Numbered from the stretch's first letter, positions 42,614 through 51,629 are shown. The stretch: DNA of 64,000 nucleotides from DATAEU01 sp046735355 (GCA_046735355.1 JBKPTC010000031.1:1-64000); one strand, 5' to 3'. The notes: generated by a model from the letters alone, not told the origin. Made by a program: numbers and translations.

Positions 42614-43114
42614 ATGACACATCGGATCCGGATCGCGTTGACCGTCCGTCTCGCCGCCGGGGCCGCGATCGTGGGGGTGCTCGCATCGATCTTCGTCGCG
42701 CAGCCGGCGTTCGCGTCCACCGTCGTGCCGGTGCAGATGACGTTCACGGAGCAGGAGTTCTCGCCGAACTGCTCGCTTCCGGATGGCTTCTGCGGAACGG
42801 GCGTCGTGCTGCCGTACGGGAAGGTGACGGAGACGATCCGCTTCGAGGCAGGGTGCGGCGGTGGATGTGATCTTCGAACGATCTATCTCCCCGGCGGCTC
42901 GATTGTCGTCAACGAGCCGTTCAACACGGCGGTGTGCCCGGGAACGTGCGCTCCGGCGGGTCGTGGAGAGCCCGTCTACGCGGCTCTGTCCGACACGATC
43001 ATCGCCGGGACTGGCGTCTTCGGGGGCGCGAGCGGGCATCTCGACGGTTCGGTGCGCGCGTCCGGCGACGCAAGTCTGATCCAGCTATCGGGATCGATCG
43101 TGCTGACCGGCTGA
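42614..43114 (+). CDS. Small secreted protein, unknown function
   Basis: The protein is 166 aa from ATG 42614 with GAAGGAGG upstream. Signal peptide residues 1-34 end in VAQPAFAS. The mature protein has seven to eight cysteines in pairs (SPNCSLPDGFCGTG, AGCGGGCDLRTIYL, NTAVCPGTCAPAG), implying disulfide bonding. It ends in a beta-rich stretch (GHLDGSVRASGDASLIQLSG). No family is recognised. Its divergent position to the ECF sigma gene makes it a candidate target of that sigma factor. Confidence 0.65.
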   Translation: MTHRIRIALTVRLAAGAAIVGVLASIFVAQPAFASTVVPVQMTFTEQEFSPNCSLPDGFCGTGVVLPYGKVTETIRFEAGCGGGCDLRTIYLPGGSIVVNEPFNTAVCPGTCAPAGRGEPVYAALSDTIIAGTGVFGGASGHLDGSVRASGDASLIQLSGSIVLTG

Positions 43115-43124
43115 GGGATCAGGC

Positions 43125-43330
43125 GTCGGAAGCGCCGCTTCTTTGAACCCTCGACGACCTCGATCAGCTCGACGATGCTGTCGTTGAACGCGTCGAGCTC
43201 CTCGGCCGGGATCCAGTACTCGACGGTGCTCGGACGAGCCGACCTGATGCGTCCGTAGCGGCGAAGGTGGGCGTCGAGCACATCGAACCTCGTGACATAG
43301 CCGTCGAAATCGGACGCGTCGCGCGTTGCA
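43125..43330 (-). pseudogene. Remnant of a small soluble protein gene
   Basis: In one minus-strand frame the sequence reads DGYVTRFDVLDAHLRRYGRI, then RPSTVEYWIPAEELDAFNDS, then IVELIEVVEGSKKRRF. The middle segment (EYWIPAEELDAFN-x-x-IVGLIEVV) occurs at the end of several actinobacterial proteins of unknown function. No start codon, ribosome-binding site or upstream half is found, so it is a 3' relic. The C-terminus runs towards the secreted-protein stop at 43114. Confidence 0.35.
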
Positions 43331-43700
43331 GTCTCTGGCGATCCTCGCCGCGTACGCCTGGGGAACCCGATTGGCCGCGATCTTCGACTGGGAGAGCGTG
43401 AAGCGCGCGATCTTCGACTGGGAGAGCGTGAAGCGGTGCCCCGAGGCGGCGCTCGTCGGCATGGCGGCCGCGGTTTTCTCGGCCGTTTGGAGCGGTCACG
43501 ACCCGTATCCAACGCCCGAGGAGTCGCGTTCGTTCGTCGAGGACTACGCGAATGCACGAGGCGTTCCCATGGGCGCCGACGAACGATCCCTCGTCGATGC
43601 CGCGTACTCGTACGCCGTCGCGTACGGCGCGCGCTGCGAGTACTCGGACGAAGCGCTCGGGATCTTCGGCGACGCAGCGGCACCGAGCGGTCGGCAGACT
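43320..43700 (+). pseudogene. Aminoglycoside-phosphotransferase-like gene remnant with internal tandem duplication
   Basis: The plus-strand frame reads RLAAIFDWESVKR, a repeat AIFDWESVKR, then CPEAALVGMAAAVFSAVWSG, then PTPEESRSFVEDYANARGVP and ADERSLVDAAYSYAVAYGAR. This is the C-terminal half of an APH/choline-kinase-like phosphotransferase: LAA-x-x-DWDS is the metal-binding DxD-type motif and the P-x-x-EE-x-x-AF-x-x-x-YA block follows. The part before (SGDPRRVRLGNPIG) is in another frame and resembles the GDW-x-x-EN-x-RF element. A 30-bp tandem duplication (43377-43436) lies in the active-site motif. Confidence 0.5.
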
Positions 43701-43868
43701 CTTCTGCGCCGTCGGCTCCTTACCAGTTTCGATGTGGCTGGTAGAACCGGAGCCCGACTCAACCAGGTCTGCGACGTCCAGTTAACGGCCCGACGCTCCA
43801 GCCGACGCCGGCGCCGCATAGGTGCGGTCCAGCGATGAGTCGGGGCGGACGTTCGGCGCCGCGGTTGG

Positions 43869-44714
43869 TTAACTGCGGTCGAGCGGCCGGGTGAGGCAGG
43901 TCGGGCCCCCGTCGCCCTTGCGTGAGATCTCGTCGCCCTCATACGTCCGGACGTCGACGCCCGCGGCTTCCATCCGGCGGCGCGTCTCGTCGTTGCCCTC
44001 GAGCGCGAGGGCGACGCGCGGACCGAGCGCGAGCACGTTCGGCCCCATCGTCTCGAACTCGTCCGTCGGCACCTCGACGATCCCGATGCTGCGCACGCGG
44101 AGGAGCTCGACGAGATGGCTCGGCATCAGCGGGGGATAGCCGACGACGAGGTCGACGTCGAGCGGGCTCAGCAGCGACAGGAGATGGAGGCATTCGCCGG
44201 GCCCGTTCAGATGCGGAAGGTCGAACGCGACAACGTCCGTGTCGGGAAGGAGCGATCGGAGACCTGCGATCCCCGCGTCGTTCGTTCGATACGAGCGGCC
44301 GACGACGAGCGTTCGCTCGTCGAGCCAGAACATGTCGCCGCCCTCGGCGGTAGCCGGCTCCTCGAGCCGCCCGACCACCGCAACGCCCGCGTCGGACAGG
44401 TCCTCGGCGAGGGCGGCGGGCTCCTCGCGGCGGCCGGGCTTGCCGGGGCGGAGCAGGATCGCGCCGCGATCCGTCATCAGGACCGGGTCGTACGCGTAGA
44501 TCGCGTCGGGATCACCCTCGACCGGCGTGGTGCCGACGACGACCTCGGCGCCCGCGACCTCGAGCTCGGCTCGGAACGCCTCGTGTTCTGCCGCGGCGCG
44601 CATCGGATCGGGCTCGGCTCGCCATCCGTAGTCGCGCCACGCGAGGTGGTCGTTTGGTTGCGGCGCGCGGACGAGCACGCGCTTGAGCGTCCCGGTCTGA
44701 TCTTGTGCGGCCAC
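43869..44714 (-). CDS. Dimethylarginine dimethylaminohydrolase (DDAH)-like amidinohydrolase
   Basis: The protein is 281 aa. It has the pentein-fold guanidine-modifying pattern: RVLVRAPQPNDHLAWRDYGW near the start, the substrate-binding EGGDMFWLD (124-132), VVGRSYRTN, HLNGPGECLHLL (168-179, catalytic His and Glu environment) and the C-terminal nucleophile Cys in GGPTCLTRPL (C273). DDAH hydrolyses methylated arginine to citrulline and methylamines. Arginine deiminase-like substrates are an alternative. It is 25 bases downstream of the truncated haemoglobin on the same strand, so probably co-transcribed. Confidence 0.8.
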   Translation of the reverse strand: MAAQDQTGTLKRVLVRAPQPNDHLAWRDYGWRAEPDPMRAAAEHEAFRAELEVAGAEVVVGTTPVEGDPDAIYAYDPVLMTDRGAILLRPGKPGRREEPAALAEDLSDAGVAVVGRLEEPATAEGGDMFWLDERTLVVGRSYRTNDAGIAGLRSLLPDTDVVAFDLPHLNGPGECLHLLSLLSPLDVDLVVGYPPLMPSHLVELLRVRSIGIVEVPTDEFETMGPNVLALGPRVALALEGNDETRRRMEAAGVDVRTYEGDEISRKGDGGPTCLTRPLDRS

Positions 44715-44739
44715 GCGCGCAGGCTACCGGACGACGTCG

Positions 44740-45123
44740 CTACCGGTTCCGGAGCGCCGGCGCCGCCATCGCGAAGTACTCGAGGAGCTCGCCCTTGTAC
44801 GGCTCCGGCGGATCGAGCTCGTCGACCGCCTCGCGCATCTGCGCGAGCCATCGGCCGGCGACGTCCTCGTTGATCCCGAACGGCGCGTGTCGCATCCGGA
44901 GCGCGGGATGCCCGCGTTCCTCGTGGTACGTGCTCCGGCCGCCCCAATACTGAGCGAGGAACAACGTGAGCTTTCGGCGCGCGTCGGACAGGTCGTTCGG
45001 ATCGGGATACGTGGCGAGCAGGACGTCGTCCCGCTCGACGCCGGCGTAGAAGCGTTCGACGAGCCGTTCGAAGAACGGCATGCCGCCGACGGCGTCGTAC
45101 AGCGTTTCCGGAGCGTCGCGCAC
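44740..45123 (-). CDS. Group II truncated haemoglobin
   Basis: The protein is 127 aa. It shows the 2-on-2 globin signature of group II: LYDAVGGMPFFERLVERFYA, LATYPDPNDLSDARRKLTLF, LAQYWGGRSTYHEERGHPAL and RMRHAPFGI with the proximal His region. It binds O2 or NO at haem. Truncated haemoglobin O proteins are linked to NO detoxification and oxidative-stress resistance. It is coupled to a DDAH-like gene and preceded by the GH43 gene 39 bases upstream. Confidence 0.9.
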   Translation of the reverse strand: MRDAPETLYDAVGGMPFFERLVERFYAGVERDDVLLATYPDPNDLSDARRKLTLFLAQYWGGRSTYHEERGHPALRMRHAPFGINEDVAGRWLAQMREAVDELDPPEPYKGELLEYFAMAAPALRNR

Positions 45124-45162
45124 GGATCGAGTGTAGAAGCCGAGGGCAGCGTGTCGGCCGAC

Positions 45163-46113
45163 TCACCTCGAGACGACGGGAGCCTCCCGCGGTTCCGAGG
45201 ACGGGCGTCCGATGCGCGGCCATCCGTCCCGCCACTCGACCGGATCGAGCAGCATGACGCGCGGGCCGAGCCGCCTCGAGCGCATCGCGTGGTAAAGCAT
45301 CCAGTCGGTGCCCGCGTCGTCGCGGACGATCGCGCAGTGGCCGGGCGCGATCCACCGACCGTCCGTCGATTCGAGGATCGGGTTTCCGGCGAACCGTTCG
45401 AAGTCCTCGAGCGGCGACGCGGCGCGGGACACCGCGACGGCGTAGTGCGGGTCGGCGTACATGCAACACACGTCGCCGGAGGTGAACAGGTAGATCCGGC
45501 CGTCGCGCTCGAGCATCCAGGGGCCCTCGACCACGCTGTCGTAGCCCGTGCCCTCCTCGCCGATCGGGAGCAGCACCGCGCGACCGTCGCCGGCGGGGCG
45601 CACCCCGTCTCGATCGATCGGCGCGACCTTGACCTGGTTCTCCTCGCTCCAGACGAAGAACCGCTCGCCGCGCGCACGCGTGAGCACGTTGGCGTCGATG
45701 CGTTCGTGCTCGCCGTCGATCAGGTGAGCCGGCTCGGGCTCGAACGGTCCCTCCGGTCGATCGGCGACGGCGAGGCCGAGCTGCATCTTTTGCGTGGCTC
45801 GATCCTCGATCGACAGATACAGCACGTATCGGCCGCGGACGAGCTCGATGTGCGGCGCCCACGACGCTCGTCTGCCCCACGGCGGCAGTCGCGGAAGTGC
45901 GTCGCCGACGAACGTCCACTCGACGAGGTTCTCGGAGCGAAGGACGGGCACCCAGACGCGGCGCCGGCGGTAGTACGTCATCGTCGTGTAGCACCAGAAC
46001 ACGCCGTTCGGATCGCGGACCACGGACGGGTCGGGTGCTACGTGGTCGAAGACCGGGTTCGTGTACGTTCGCCCGCCTCGCGCCGAAGCCGCGACTACTG
46101 GTTCGAGCTCCAG
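45163..46113 (-). CDS. Second GH43-family glycosidase (start uncertain)
   Basis: The supported protein is about 316 aa. GH43 landmarks are YTNPVFDHVAPDPSVVRDPN (base Asp), HERIDANVLTRARGERFF (pKa-modulating Asp) and SVVEGPWMLERDGRIYLF (acid Glu), plus SGDVCC-x6-HYAVAVS shared with the island GH43. No ATG, GTG or TTG lies in frame near the first family residues. A CTG at 46113 is the nearest near-cognate, and the frame runs open into the baeRF gene upstream. It may therefore be translated by coupling from the overlapping stop at 46095. Unlike its island relative it has no signal sequence, so it is probably cytoplasmic. Confidence 0.75.
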   Translation of the reverse strand: MELEPVVAASARGGRTYTNPVFDHVAPDPSVVRDPNGVFWCYTTMTYYRRRRVWVPVLRSENLVEWTFVGDALPRLPPWGRRASWAPHIELVRGRYVLYLSIEDRATQKMQLGLAVADRPEGPFEPEPAHLIDGEHERIDANVLTRARGERFFVWSEENQVKVAPIDRDGVRPAGDGRAVLLPIGEEGTGYDSVVEGPWMLERDGRIYLFTSGDVCCMYADPHYAVAVSRAASPLEDFERFAGNPILESTDGRWIAPGHCAIVRDDAGTDWMLYHAMRSRRLGPRVMLLDPVEWRDGWPRIGRPSSEPREAPVVSR

Positions 46114-47237
46114 CGGAGCAGTGCGCCGACGCCGTCCGTGAGACCGGTCCCGGCGGGCACCAGCCGGATGCCGGCCGCCGTGCCGATCGCCGCGCGGATC
46201 ACCGCGTCGATGCGACGGACCTCGATCGGCCGCTCGACGCCGAGCGCCTCGAGGTCCTCGCGCCGAGCCGCGACGGGTACGGCCTCGGACCCGACCCACA
46301 CGGTCGCGCCGTCCTCGAGGTCCTCGTGCAGCAGGAGCACCGCGACCTGCGACGACGACAGCGCGGTCAGCATCGCGTCCGCGCCCTCGGTCGCCAGGTC
46401 GCGCTGCCCGCTCTCCTCGCGGAACCGCTCGACGATCGCGCGCGTCTCGCCCTCGACGAACCGGTCGAGGACCTCCTGGGCCTCGGCCGGCATCATCGGC
46501 CCCGAGCCCTCCCACGGGCGCTCGCCGGGAACGATCTCGACCGGCAGATCGAACTCGGACGGCCACGAGTCCTGGATCAGCGTCACGGCGCGGACGTCGC
46601 CGGCGAGCATCACGAGACGCGCCTCGATCCGACCGGCGAGCCGCGCGATCGCCTGCGCAACGTCCTGCGCGTTCTCCTGCCACGTGTTCTCGGCGCGTTC
46701 CTGGTACCGGCGCTGCGACCAGCCGCCCGGCCCGACCTTGCTGATCGTCGAGTCGTCGCCCTTCACCTCGCGCTCGACGTCAGGCGTGTCCTCTCCCGCG
46801 CGCTCGAAGCCGTACAGGGTCGCTCCGGTTCGATCGGCGAGCGCGACGACGAACGGGACCGACGTCTGCCGCCATCGCAACACCTGCTCCAGACGAGGGA
46901 GCGGCTCCCAGAACGCCTCATCGGTCGGTCCGGGGAGCGAGCCGTGCTCGACGTGCCGGACCCCCGAGGCGTCGGCGATCACCACGAGGCCGTCGCCGGA
47001 CAGATGGGCATCCGGGATGACCGGGTCGACCGCGGCGAGCACGTCCTCGGGGACGTCGCAGTTGTCGGCGAGGTCCGAGCGCAGCGTGCGCCATCGCTGG
47101 TCGCTCCGCTGTTGGGCGTTCTCGATGCCGCTCTCGGTCGTCATCACGACGGTGAGGAACGGACCCTCGCCCGAGGCGAGGTCCGACAGATCGGCCGGCG
47201 CGACGGCGCCGGCGGGCAGAGCTTCGGAGGTCTCCAT
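46095..47237 (-). CDS. baeRF-family (Rv2629-like) eRF1-domain protein
   Basis: The protein is 380 aa from ATG 47237. It resembles the bacterial-archaeal eRF1-like (baeRF, Vms1-related) family. An N-terminal region has GPFLTVVMTTESGIENAQQR. The centre has VPFVVALADRTGATLYGFER and the loop GPGGWSQRRYQERAENTWQE, which is equivalent to the family's Q-rich catalytic loop where GGQ stands in eRF1 proteins. An NAQDVAQAIARL helix follows. Members are implicated in ribosome rescue or hibernation. The last 19 bases overlap the frame of the GH43 gene that follows. Confidence 0.75.
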   Translation of the reverse strand: METSEALPAGAVAPADLSDLASGEGPFLTVVMTTESGIENAQQRSDQRWRTLRSDLADNCDVPEDVLAAVDPVIPDAHLSGDGLVVIADASGVRHVEHGSLPGPTDEAFWEPLPRLEQVLRWRQTSVPFVVALADRTGATLYGFERAGEDTPDVEREVKGDDSTISKVGPGGWSQRRYQERAENTWQENAQDVAQAIARLAGRIEARLVMLAGDVRAVTLIQDSWPSEFDLPVEIVPGERPWEGSGPMMPAEAQEVLDRFVEGETRAIVERFREESGQRDLATEGADAMLTALSSSQVAVLLLHEDLEDGATVWVGSEAVPVAARREDLEALGVERPIEVRRIDAVIRAAIGTAAGIRLVPAGTGLTDGVGALLRWSSNQ

Positions 47238-47350
47238 GCGGCACCCGTTCCCGAAGAGGGCCGCGGCGAACCGCGCCTCGCGTGCGACGGGCCACGATCG
47301 CATGGGTCGTCCGACCGCGCGCAGCGCGACGCGGCTGCGATGCTGTCGCT

Positions 47351-48565
47351 ATGGCGACGACCGGCGAGCCCGCGCGACACGCCGGCGATCCCGCCGCCGG
47401 GCTGGCGGGCGATCCTGCGCTCCGGTGGCTGTATGTCCTCCAGGGCCTCGAGGGCGCGGCGTTCATCCCGTTCTACGTGCTCTTACTCCGCGATCGAGGG
47501 CTCCCGGCCGACCGCATCGGCCTCGTGCTCGCGGTGACGTCGCTCGCCGGCGTCGCGGCGACGCCGTTCTGGAGCCACGCGGCCGACATGCGCCTCGGCA
47601 GCGTGCACACGCTCCAGCTCGCCTGCACGATCGCGTGCGTCGGCGGGCTGGCGCTCATGACGACCGGCTCGAGCCCGCTCGCGATCGGGGCGGTCGCCGT
47701 CGTGCTCGGCGCTGCGCAGGGACCGCAGACAGCCATCACCGACGCGCTGGCGCTCACCGAGCTCGGTCCGGCGCGTCTGATCGAGTACGGGACGTTCCGC
47801 GTCTGGGCGAGCGTCGGCTGGGGGATCGGCGCGGTCGGCTTCGGTGCCCTGTTCGCGGCGGCCGGGCTCGGCGTCCTGCTCCCGGTGTACGCGGTCGCGC
47901 TCGGGGTGTTCGCGCTGTTCGTCGCCCGCTTCCCGAGCCGTCACGCCGCCGGGGCGGCTTCGAGCGGCCGCTTCGGCGCGGTCGGCGACGCGTTCGGCTC
48001 GGCGCGCGTCCCGGTGTTCCTCCTCGGCGTGCTGGTGCTCGCGACGTCGACGCACGCGGCGTGGGACTTCGTGCCGCTCCGGATCGTCTCGGGCGGCGGC
48101 GGTCCGTTCCTCGTCGGCGTCTCGAGCGGCGTGAGCGCGTTCGTCGAGATCCCGTTCATGCGGTCGACGCCGAGCCTGGTGGAGCGGTTCGGGCTCGAGC
48201 GGGTGTTCCTCGCCGGCGCGATCGTGTACGCCGCCGCCTCGGTCGCGTGGTCGCTCACGGCCAACGCGGTCGTCGTGACGGTGATCCGCATCGCGATCGG
48301 CGTCGGGTTCGGGCTGGTGTATCCGTCGCTCGTGGTGATCACCGGGCGCCTCGTCCCGGCGCGCGTCCGCAACAGCGGTCAGGCGTTGCTGGCGATCTGC
48401 TCGTTCGGGCTGGCGCCCGTGATCGGCGGCGCGGTCGGGGGGTTCGTGTACCAACACGTCGGACCGGCGCAGCTGTTCGCCGGCTCGGCGGTCGGCATCG
48501 CGGCCGGCGCCGCCGTCGTGTGGAGCGTCGCCCGAGGACCCGAGGTGCGTTCGGATTCCGACTGA
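47351..48565 (+). CDS. MFS transporter
   Basis: The protein is 404 aa from ATG 47351; a longer 5' frame is dropped. Twelve hydrophobic segments are visible in two six-helix halves. RDRGLPADRIGLVLAVTSLA resembles the loop 2-3 motif, and GQALLAICSFGLAPVIGGAV lies in the second half. The layout (FIPFYVLLLRDRGL near the start) is close to the MFS_1-like subfamily of nucleoside/sugar-type or LacY-like transporters seen in Actinobacteria and Chloroflexi. The substrate cannot be deduced. It is divergent from the baeRF gene with 113 bases between the starts. Confidence 0.85.
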   Translation: MATTGEPARHAGDPAAGLAGDPALRWLYVLQGLEGAAFIPFYVLLLRDRGLPADRIGLVLAVTSLAGVAATPFWSHAADMRLGSVHTLQLACTIACVGGLALMTTGSSPLAIGAVAVVLGAAQGPQTAITDALALTELGPARLIEYGTFRVWASVGWGIGAVGFGALFAAAGLGVLLPVYAVALGVFALFVARFPSRHAAGAASSGRFGAVGDAFGSARVPVFLLGVLVLATSTHAAWDFVPLRIVSGGGGPFLVGVSSGVSAFVEIPFMRSTPSLVERFGLERVFLAGAIVYAAASVAWSLTANAVVVTVIRIAIGVGFGLVYPSLVVITGRLVPARVRNSGQALLAICSFGLAPVIGGAVGGFVYQHVGPAQLFAGSAVGIAAGAAVVWSVARGPEVRSDSD

Positions 48566-48580
48566 TCGCGGCCGGGTGGA

Positions 48581-50692
48581 CTAGTCGAGCCTGTACACCC
48601 GCTCCTCGTACTCACGCATCATGCGCGTCGCGCCGAACCGAGGGCCGACGGTGCGCATCGACGCCCGCACCTTCTCGAGCCAGGCGCGAGGAACGCCGTC
48701 GTCGTCTCGGTCGCAGAACAACGGAACGACCTCTCGCTCGATGAGGTCGAACAGCGTCGCGCAGTCCCGCTCGTCCTGCTCCCACCACGGAAGCGACGAG
48801 TCGCTGTCGATCCCCCAGCCGTTCTGCCCGTCGAACGCCTCGGCCCACCATCCGTCGAGCACGGAGAGGTTGATGCCGCCGTTCATGGACGACTTCATGC
48901 CGCTTGTGCCGCTCGCCTCCATCGGCGGTCGGGGCATGTTGACCCAGACGTCGCATCCGGCGACGAGTCGTCGGGCCATCGCCATGTCGTAGTCCTCGAG
49001 GAACACGAGCCGCGCGCCGACCTCCGCCGGCCAGCCCTCGCGGAACAGCCGGGCCAGGGTGCCCTTCGCCTCCGCGTCCTTCGGGTGCGCCTTGCCGGCG
49101 ATCACGAACTGCACGGTGTCCGGTTTGGCGAGCAGCGCCGAGACGCGGTCGACGTCGGAGAACAGCAGAAAGAGGCGCTTGTACGTCGCGACGCGCCGCG
49201 CGAACCCGAGCGTGAGGCGTTCCTCCTCGAGCCCGGACAACACCGTGTCGAGGCTGTCGCGCGACTCGTACCGCGACAGCCGCGCCGAGAGGTCCTGGTC
49301 GCGCGCGTATCGGACCAGTTGCCGCCGGAGCTCCTGCCGCACCGCCCACAGTTCGACGTCCGGCACGTCGTCGATCGGGGTCCACGCGGCCGGATCGTCC
49401 GGACGCGAACGCCAGTCGGCCGGGAGGTACGCGTCGAGCAGGGCGCGCATCTCCGGCGACATCCAGGTGGGCACGTGCACGCCGTTCGTGACGTGTCCGA
49501 TCGGAACGTCGTCGACCGCCCGGTCCGGCCACACGCGCTGCCACATCGATCTCGCGACCTGTCCGTGGAGCCGGCTGACCGCGACGGACGATCTCGACAT
49601 CCGAAGCGCCAGCGACGTCATCCCGATCTCGTCCGTCGAATCGACGCGTCCGAGCTCGGATATCCGCCCACGCCAGCCGGAGAACGACTCACCGAGCACG
49701 TCGACCACCTCATCCGTCGCGTACGCCTCGTTGCCGGCCGGCACGGGTGTGTGCGTGGTGAAGACGGTCGCGCGTCTCGCGCGGTCGATCGCGTCCTCCA
49801 CCGAGCTTCCGGCGACGACGTGCTCACGCGCGAGCTCCAGCGGCGCGAACGCTCCGTGGCCCTCGTTCACGTGGATCACGTCCGGCGAGACGCCGAGCGC
49901 CCGCAGCGCGCGCATGCCGCCCACGCCGAGCATCGCGTACTGCTCGAGCCGGATGGCCGGATCGCCGACGTAGAGCCGGCCGGTGATCCAGCGCTCGAGC
50001 GTCCCGTTCTCCGCAACCTGCGCGTCGAGCAGATACAGCGGCACGCGCCCGATCCTCGCGCACCAGATCTGCGCCACGACGTCCCGATCGCGGATCGGGA
50101 CCGAGATCCGCAGCGGCGACCCGCCCCGTGTGACGAGCGCCAACGGAAGGGCGTTCGCGTCGACGTCCGTCCAGAACTCCTGCTGCCACCCGTTCGGGTC
50201 GATCCGCTGACGGAACACGCCCTTGCCGTACAGGATCCCGACGCCGACGACCGGAAGGCCTCGGTCCGACGACTCCTTCAGGATGTCTCCCGCCAGGACG
50301 CCGAGGCCGCCCGAGTAGATCGGGAGCGACCTGTGGACGCCGAACTCCGCGCAGACGAACGCGACGGCGGGCACGTCCGCATCGGACCGTTCGCGATTGG
50401 CGCGGACACGCTCGGCGAGCGCCCGCGCCCGTGCGAGGAACTCGTCATCCGAGGCGAGCTCGCGAAGTCGCGCACCGGGCGTTTGCTCCAGCACCTGGAC
50501 GGGGTTGCCGCTGTAGAACCAGTAGCGCCCCGGGTCGATCGACTGGAACACCTCGCGACCGTCGGGCATCCACGACCACGCGAAGTCGTACGCGGCGTGC
50601 GCGAGCGGCGCCAACTCGGCCGGGATCTTGGCGGCGAGCGACTCCGCGGCGCGCTCGAGGTCGTCGTCGCCCGGGTACGGCATGCGACGCAT
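48581..50692 (-). CDS. glgP: Alpha-glucan (glycogen/maltodextrin) phosphorylase
   Basis: The protein is 703 aa from ATG 50692 (a second ATG at 50683 is equally possible). It has the GT35 fold of the shorter phosphorylase subgroup: AFVCAEFGVHRSLPIYSGGL near residue 105, HVNEGHGAFAPLELAREHV (about 270), TTHTPVPAGNEAY, FARRVATYKRLFLLFSD and the PLP-lysine region PPMEASGTSGMKSSMNGGIN. It releases glucose-1-phosphate from glycogen or maltodextrin. Its start is 1 base after the stop of the end-joining polymerase gene, so it is in the same transcription unit as the ligase pair. Confidence 0.92.
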   Translation of the reverse strand: MRRMPYPGDDDLERAAESLAAKIPAELAPLAHAAYDFAWSWMPDGREVFQSIDPGRYWFYSGNPVQVLEQTPGARLRELASDDEFLARARALAERVRANRERSDADVPAVAFVCAEFGVHRSLPIYSGGLGVLAGDILKESSDRGLPVVGVGILYGKGVFRQRIDPNGWQQEFWTDVDANALPLALVTRGGSPLRISVPIRDRDVVAQIWCARIGRVPLYLLDAQVAENGTLERWITGRLYVGDPAIRLEQYAMLGVGGMRALRALGVSPDVIHVNEGHGAFAPLELAREHVVAGSSVEDAIDRARRATVFTTHTPVPAGNEAYATDEVVDVLGESFSGWRGRISELGRVDSTDEIGMTSLALRMSRSSVAVSRLHGQVARSMWQRVWPDRAVDDVPIGHVTNGVHVPTWMSPEMRALLDAYLPADWRSRPDDPAAWTPIDDVPDVELWAVRQELRRQLVRYARDQDLSARLSRYESRDSLDTVLSGLEEERLTLGFARRVATYKRLFLLFSDVDRVSALLAKPDTVQFVIAGKAHPKDAEAKGTLARLFREGWPAEVGARLVFLEDYDMAMARRLVAGCDVWVNMPRPPMEASGTSGMKSSMNGGINLSVLDGWWAEAFDGQNGWGIDSDSSLPWWEQDERDCATLFDLIEREVVPLFCDRDDDGVPRAWLEKVRASMRTVGPRFGATRMMREYEERVYRLD

Positions 50693-50693
50693 C

Positions 50694-51629
50694 CTACGAA
50701 GCTCGGATCGGCGCGCCCGACCGGGCTCCGGGCAACCGCTGCTCGAGCGTCAGGACGTCCGCGAACCGATCGCCATCGCGCTCGATCCGCGCGAGCGCCT
50801 CGTCCGGGCCGGGCAGCAGCTGTGCCACCTCGCCGGCGGCCGCTCGTTCGACGTCCTCCCACGCGACCGGCATCGAGACCGTCGGCACCGGCGTGGCGCG
50901 CAGCGAGTACGGCGCGACGGTCGACCGGAACGCGTCGTTCTGGAGCCAGTCGAGCAGGATCTTGCCGTGCCGGATCGACCGGCTCTGCCGGTCCACGACG
51001 TCGTCGCGGGCGCGCACGAGGAACGAGGCGAACGTTCGCGCGAAGGCCTTCGTCTCCTCGAACGTGTGCGGCGTGTTCAACGGAACGACGACGTGGAGGC
51101 CCTTCGACCCGGAGCTCTTCGCGAACGCGCGCAGCCCCGCCGCCTCGAGGAGCTCGCGCACCTGGCTTCCGACGGCGCAGGCATCGGCCAGCGTGGCCGG
51201 CTCGCCCGGATCCAGATCGAACACGACCACCGGCGCGAGCGCCGGCTCCTCGGCGCGGAACAGGAACGGATGGAGCTCGATCGTTCCCTGGTTGCCCACC
51301 CACAGCAACGTCGCGGCGTCGTCGACGACGCAGTGCCGATGGTGGCGTCCGTCCGCGCCGTCGTACTCGTACAGCGGCATCCAGTCCGGTGCGCCGCGGC
51401 ACTCGTTCTGCCACCAGCCCTTCGCCTCGACGCCCTCCGGATACCGCCACATCGTGAGCGGCCGGCGGCGAAGATGGGGCAGGAGCACGGGGGCAACGCG
51501 GGCGTAGTACTCGAGCATCGCGCCCTTCGTGAACCCGGTCGACGGCCACAGGACGCGGTCCAGATGCGTCAGCCGGACGACACGTCCGTCGACCTCGACA
51601 TGCCGGGCTGCCTCGGCTCCCGCGCTCAT
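50694..51629 (-). CDS. LigD-type primase-polymerase domain protein (NHEJ)
   Basis: The protein is 311 aa. It is an archaeo-eukaryotic primase-like LigD polymerase domain standing alone. LTHLDRVLWPSTGFTKGAML is the typical start, with VVVFDLDPGEPA (metal-binding Asp138 and Asp140), KSSGSKGLHVVVPL and SIRHGKILLDWLQND following. It fills gaps and adds nucleotides at broken DNA ends. Its ATG overlaps the ligase stop by 4 bases, so the two are translationally coupled and stand in for the fused LigD. No Ku gene is visible within the window. Confidence 0.88.
   Translation of the reverse strand: MSAGAEAARHVEVDGRVVRLTHLDRVLWPSTGFTKGAMLEYYARVAPVLLPHLRRRPLTMWRYPEGVEAKGWWQNECRGAPDWMPLYEYDGADGRHHRHCVVDDAATLLWVGNQGTIELHPFLFRAEEPALAPVVVFDLDPGEPATLADACAVGSQVRELLEAAGLRAFAKSSGSKGLHVVVPLNTPHTFEETKAFARTFASFLVRARDDVVDRQSRSIRHGKILLDWLQNDAFRSTVAPYSLRATPVPTVSMPVAWEDVERAAAGEVAQLLPGPDEALARIERDGDRFADVLTLEQRLPGARSGAPIRAS

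Noticed and set aside
44887..48744. 1285-codon plus-strand open frame
   Set aside because: It spans four well-supported minus-strand genes and the MFS gene, and the translation is low-complexity.
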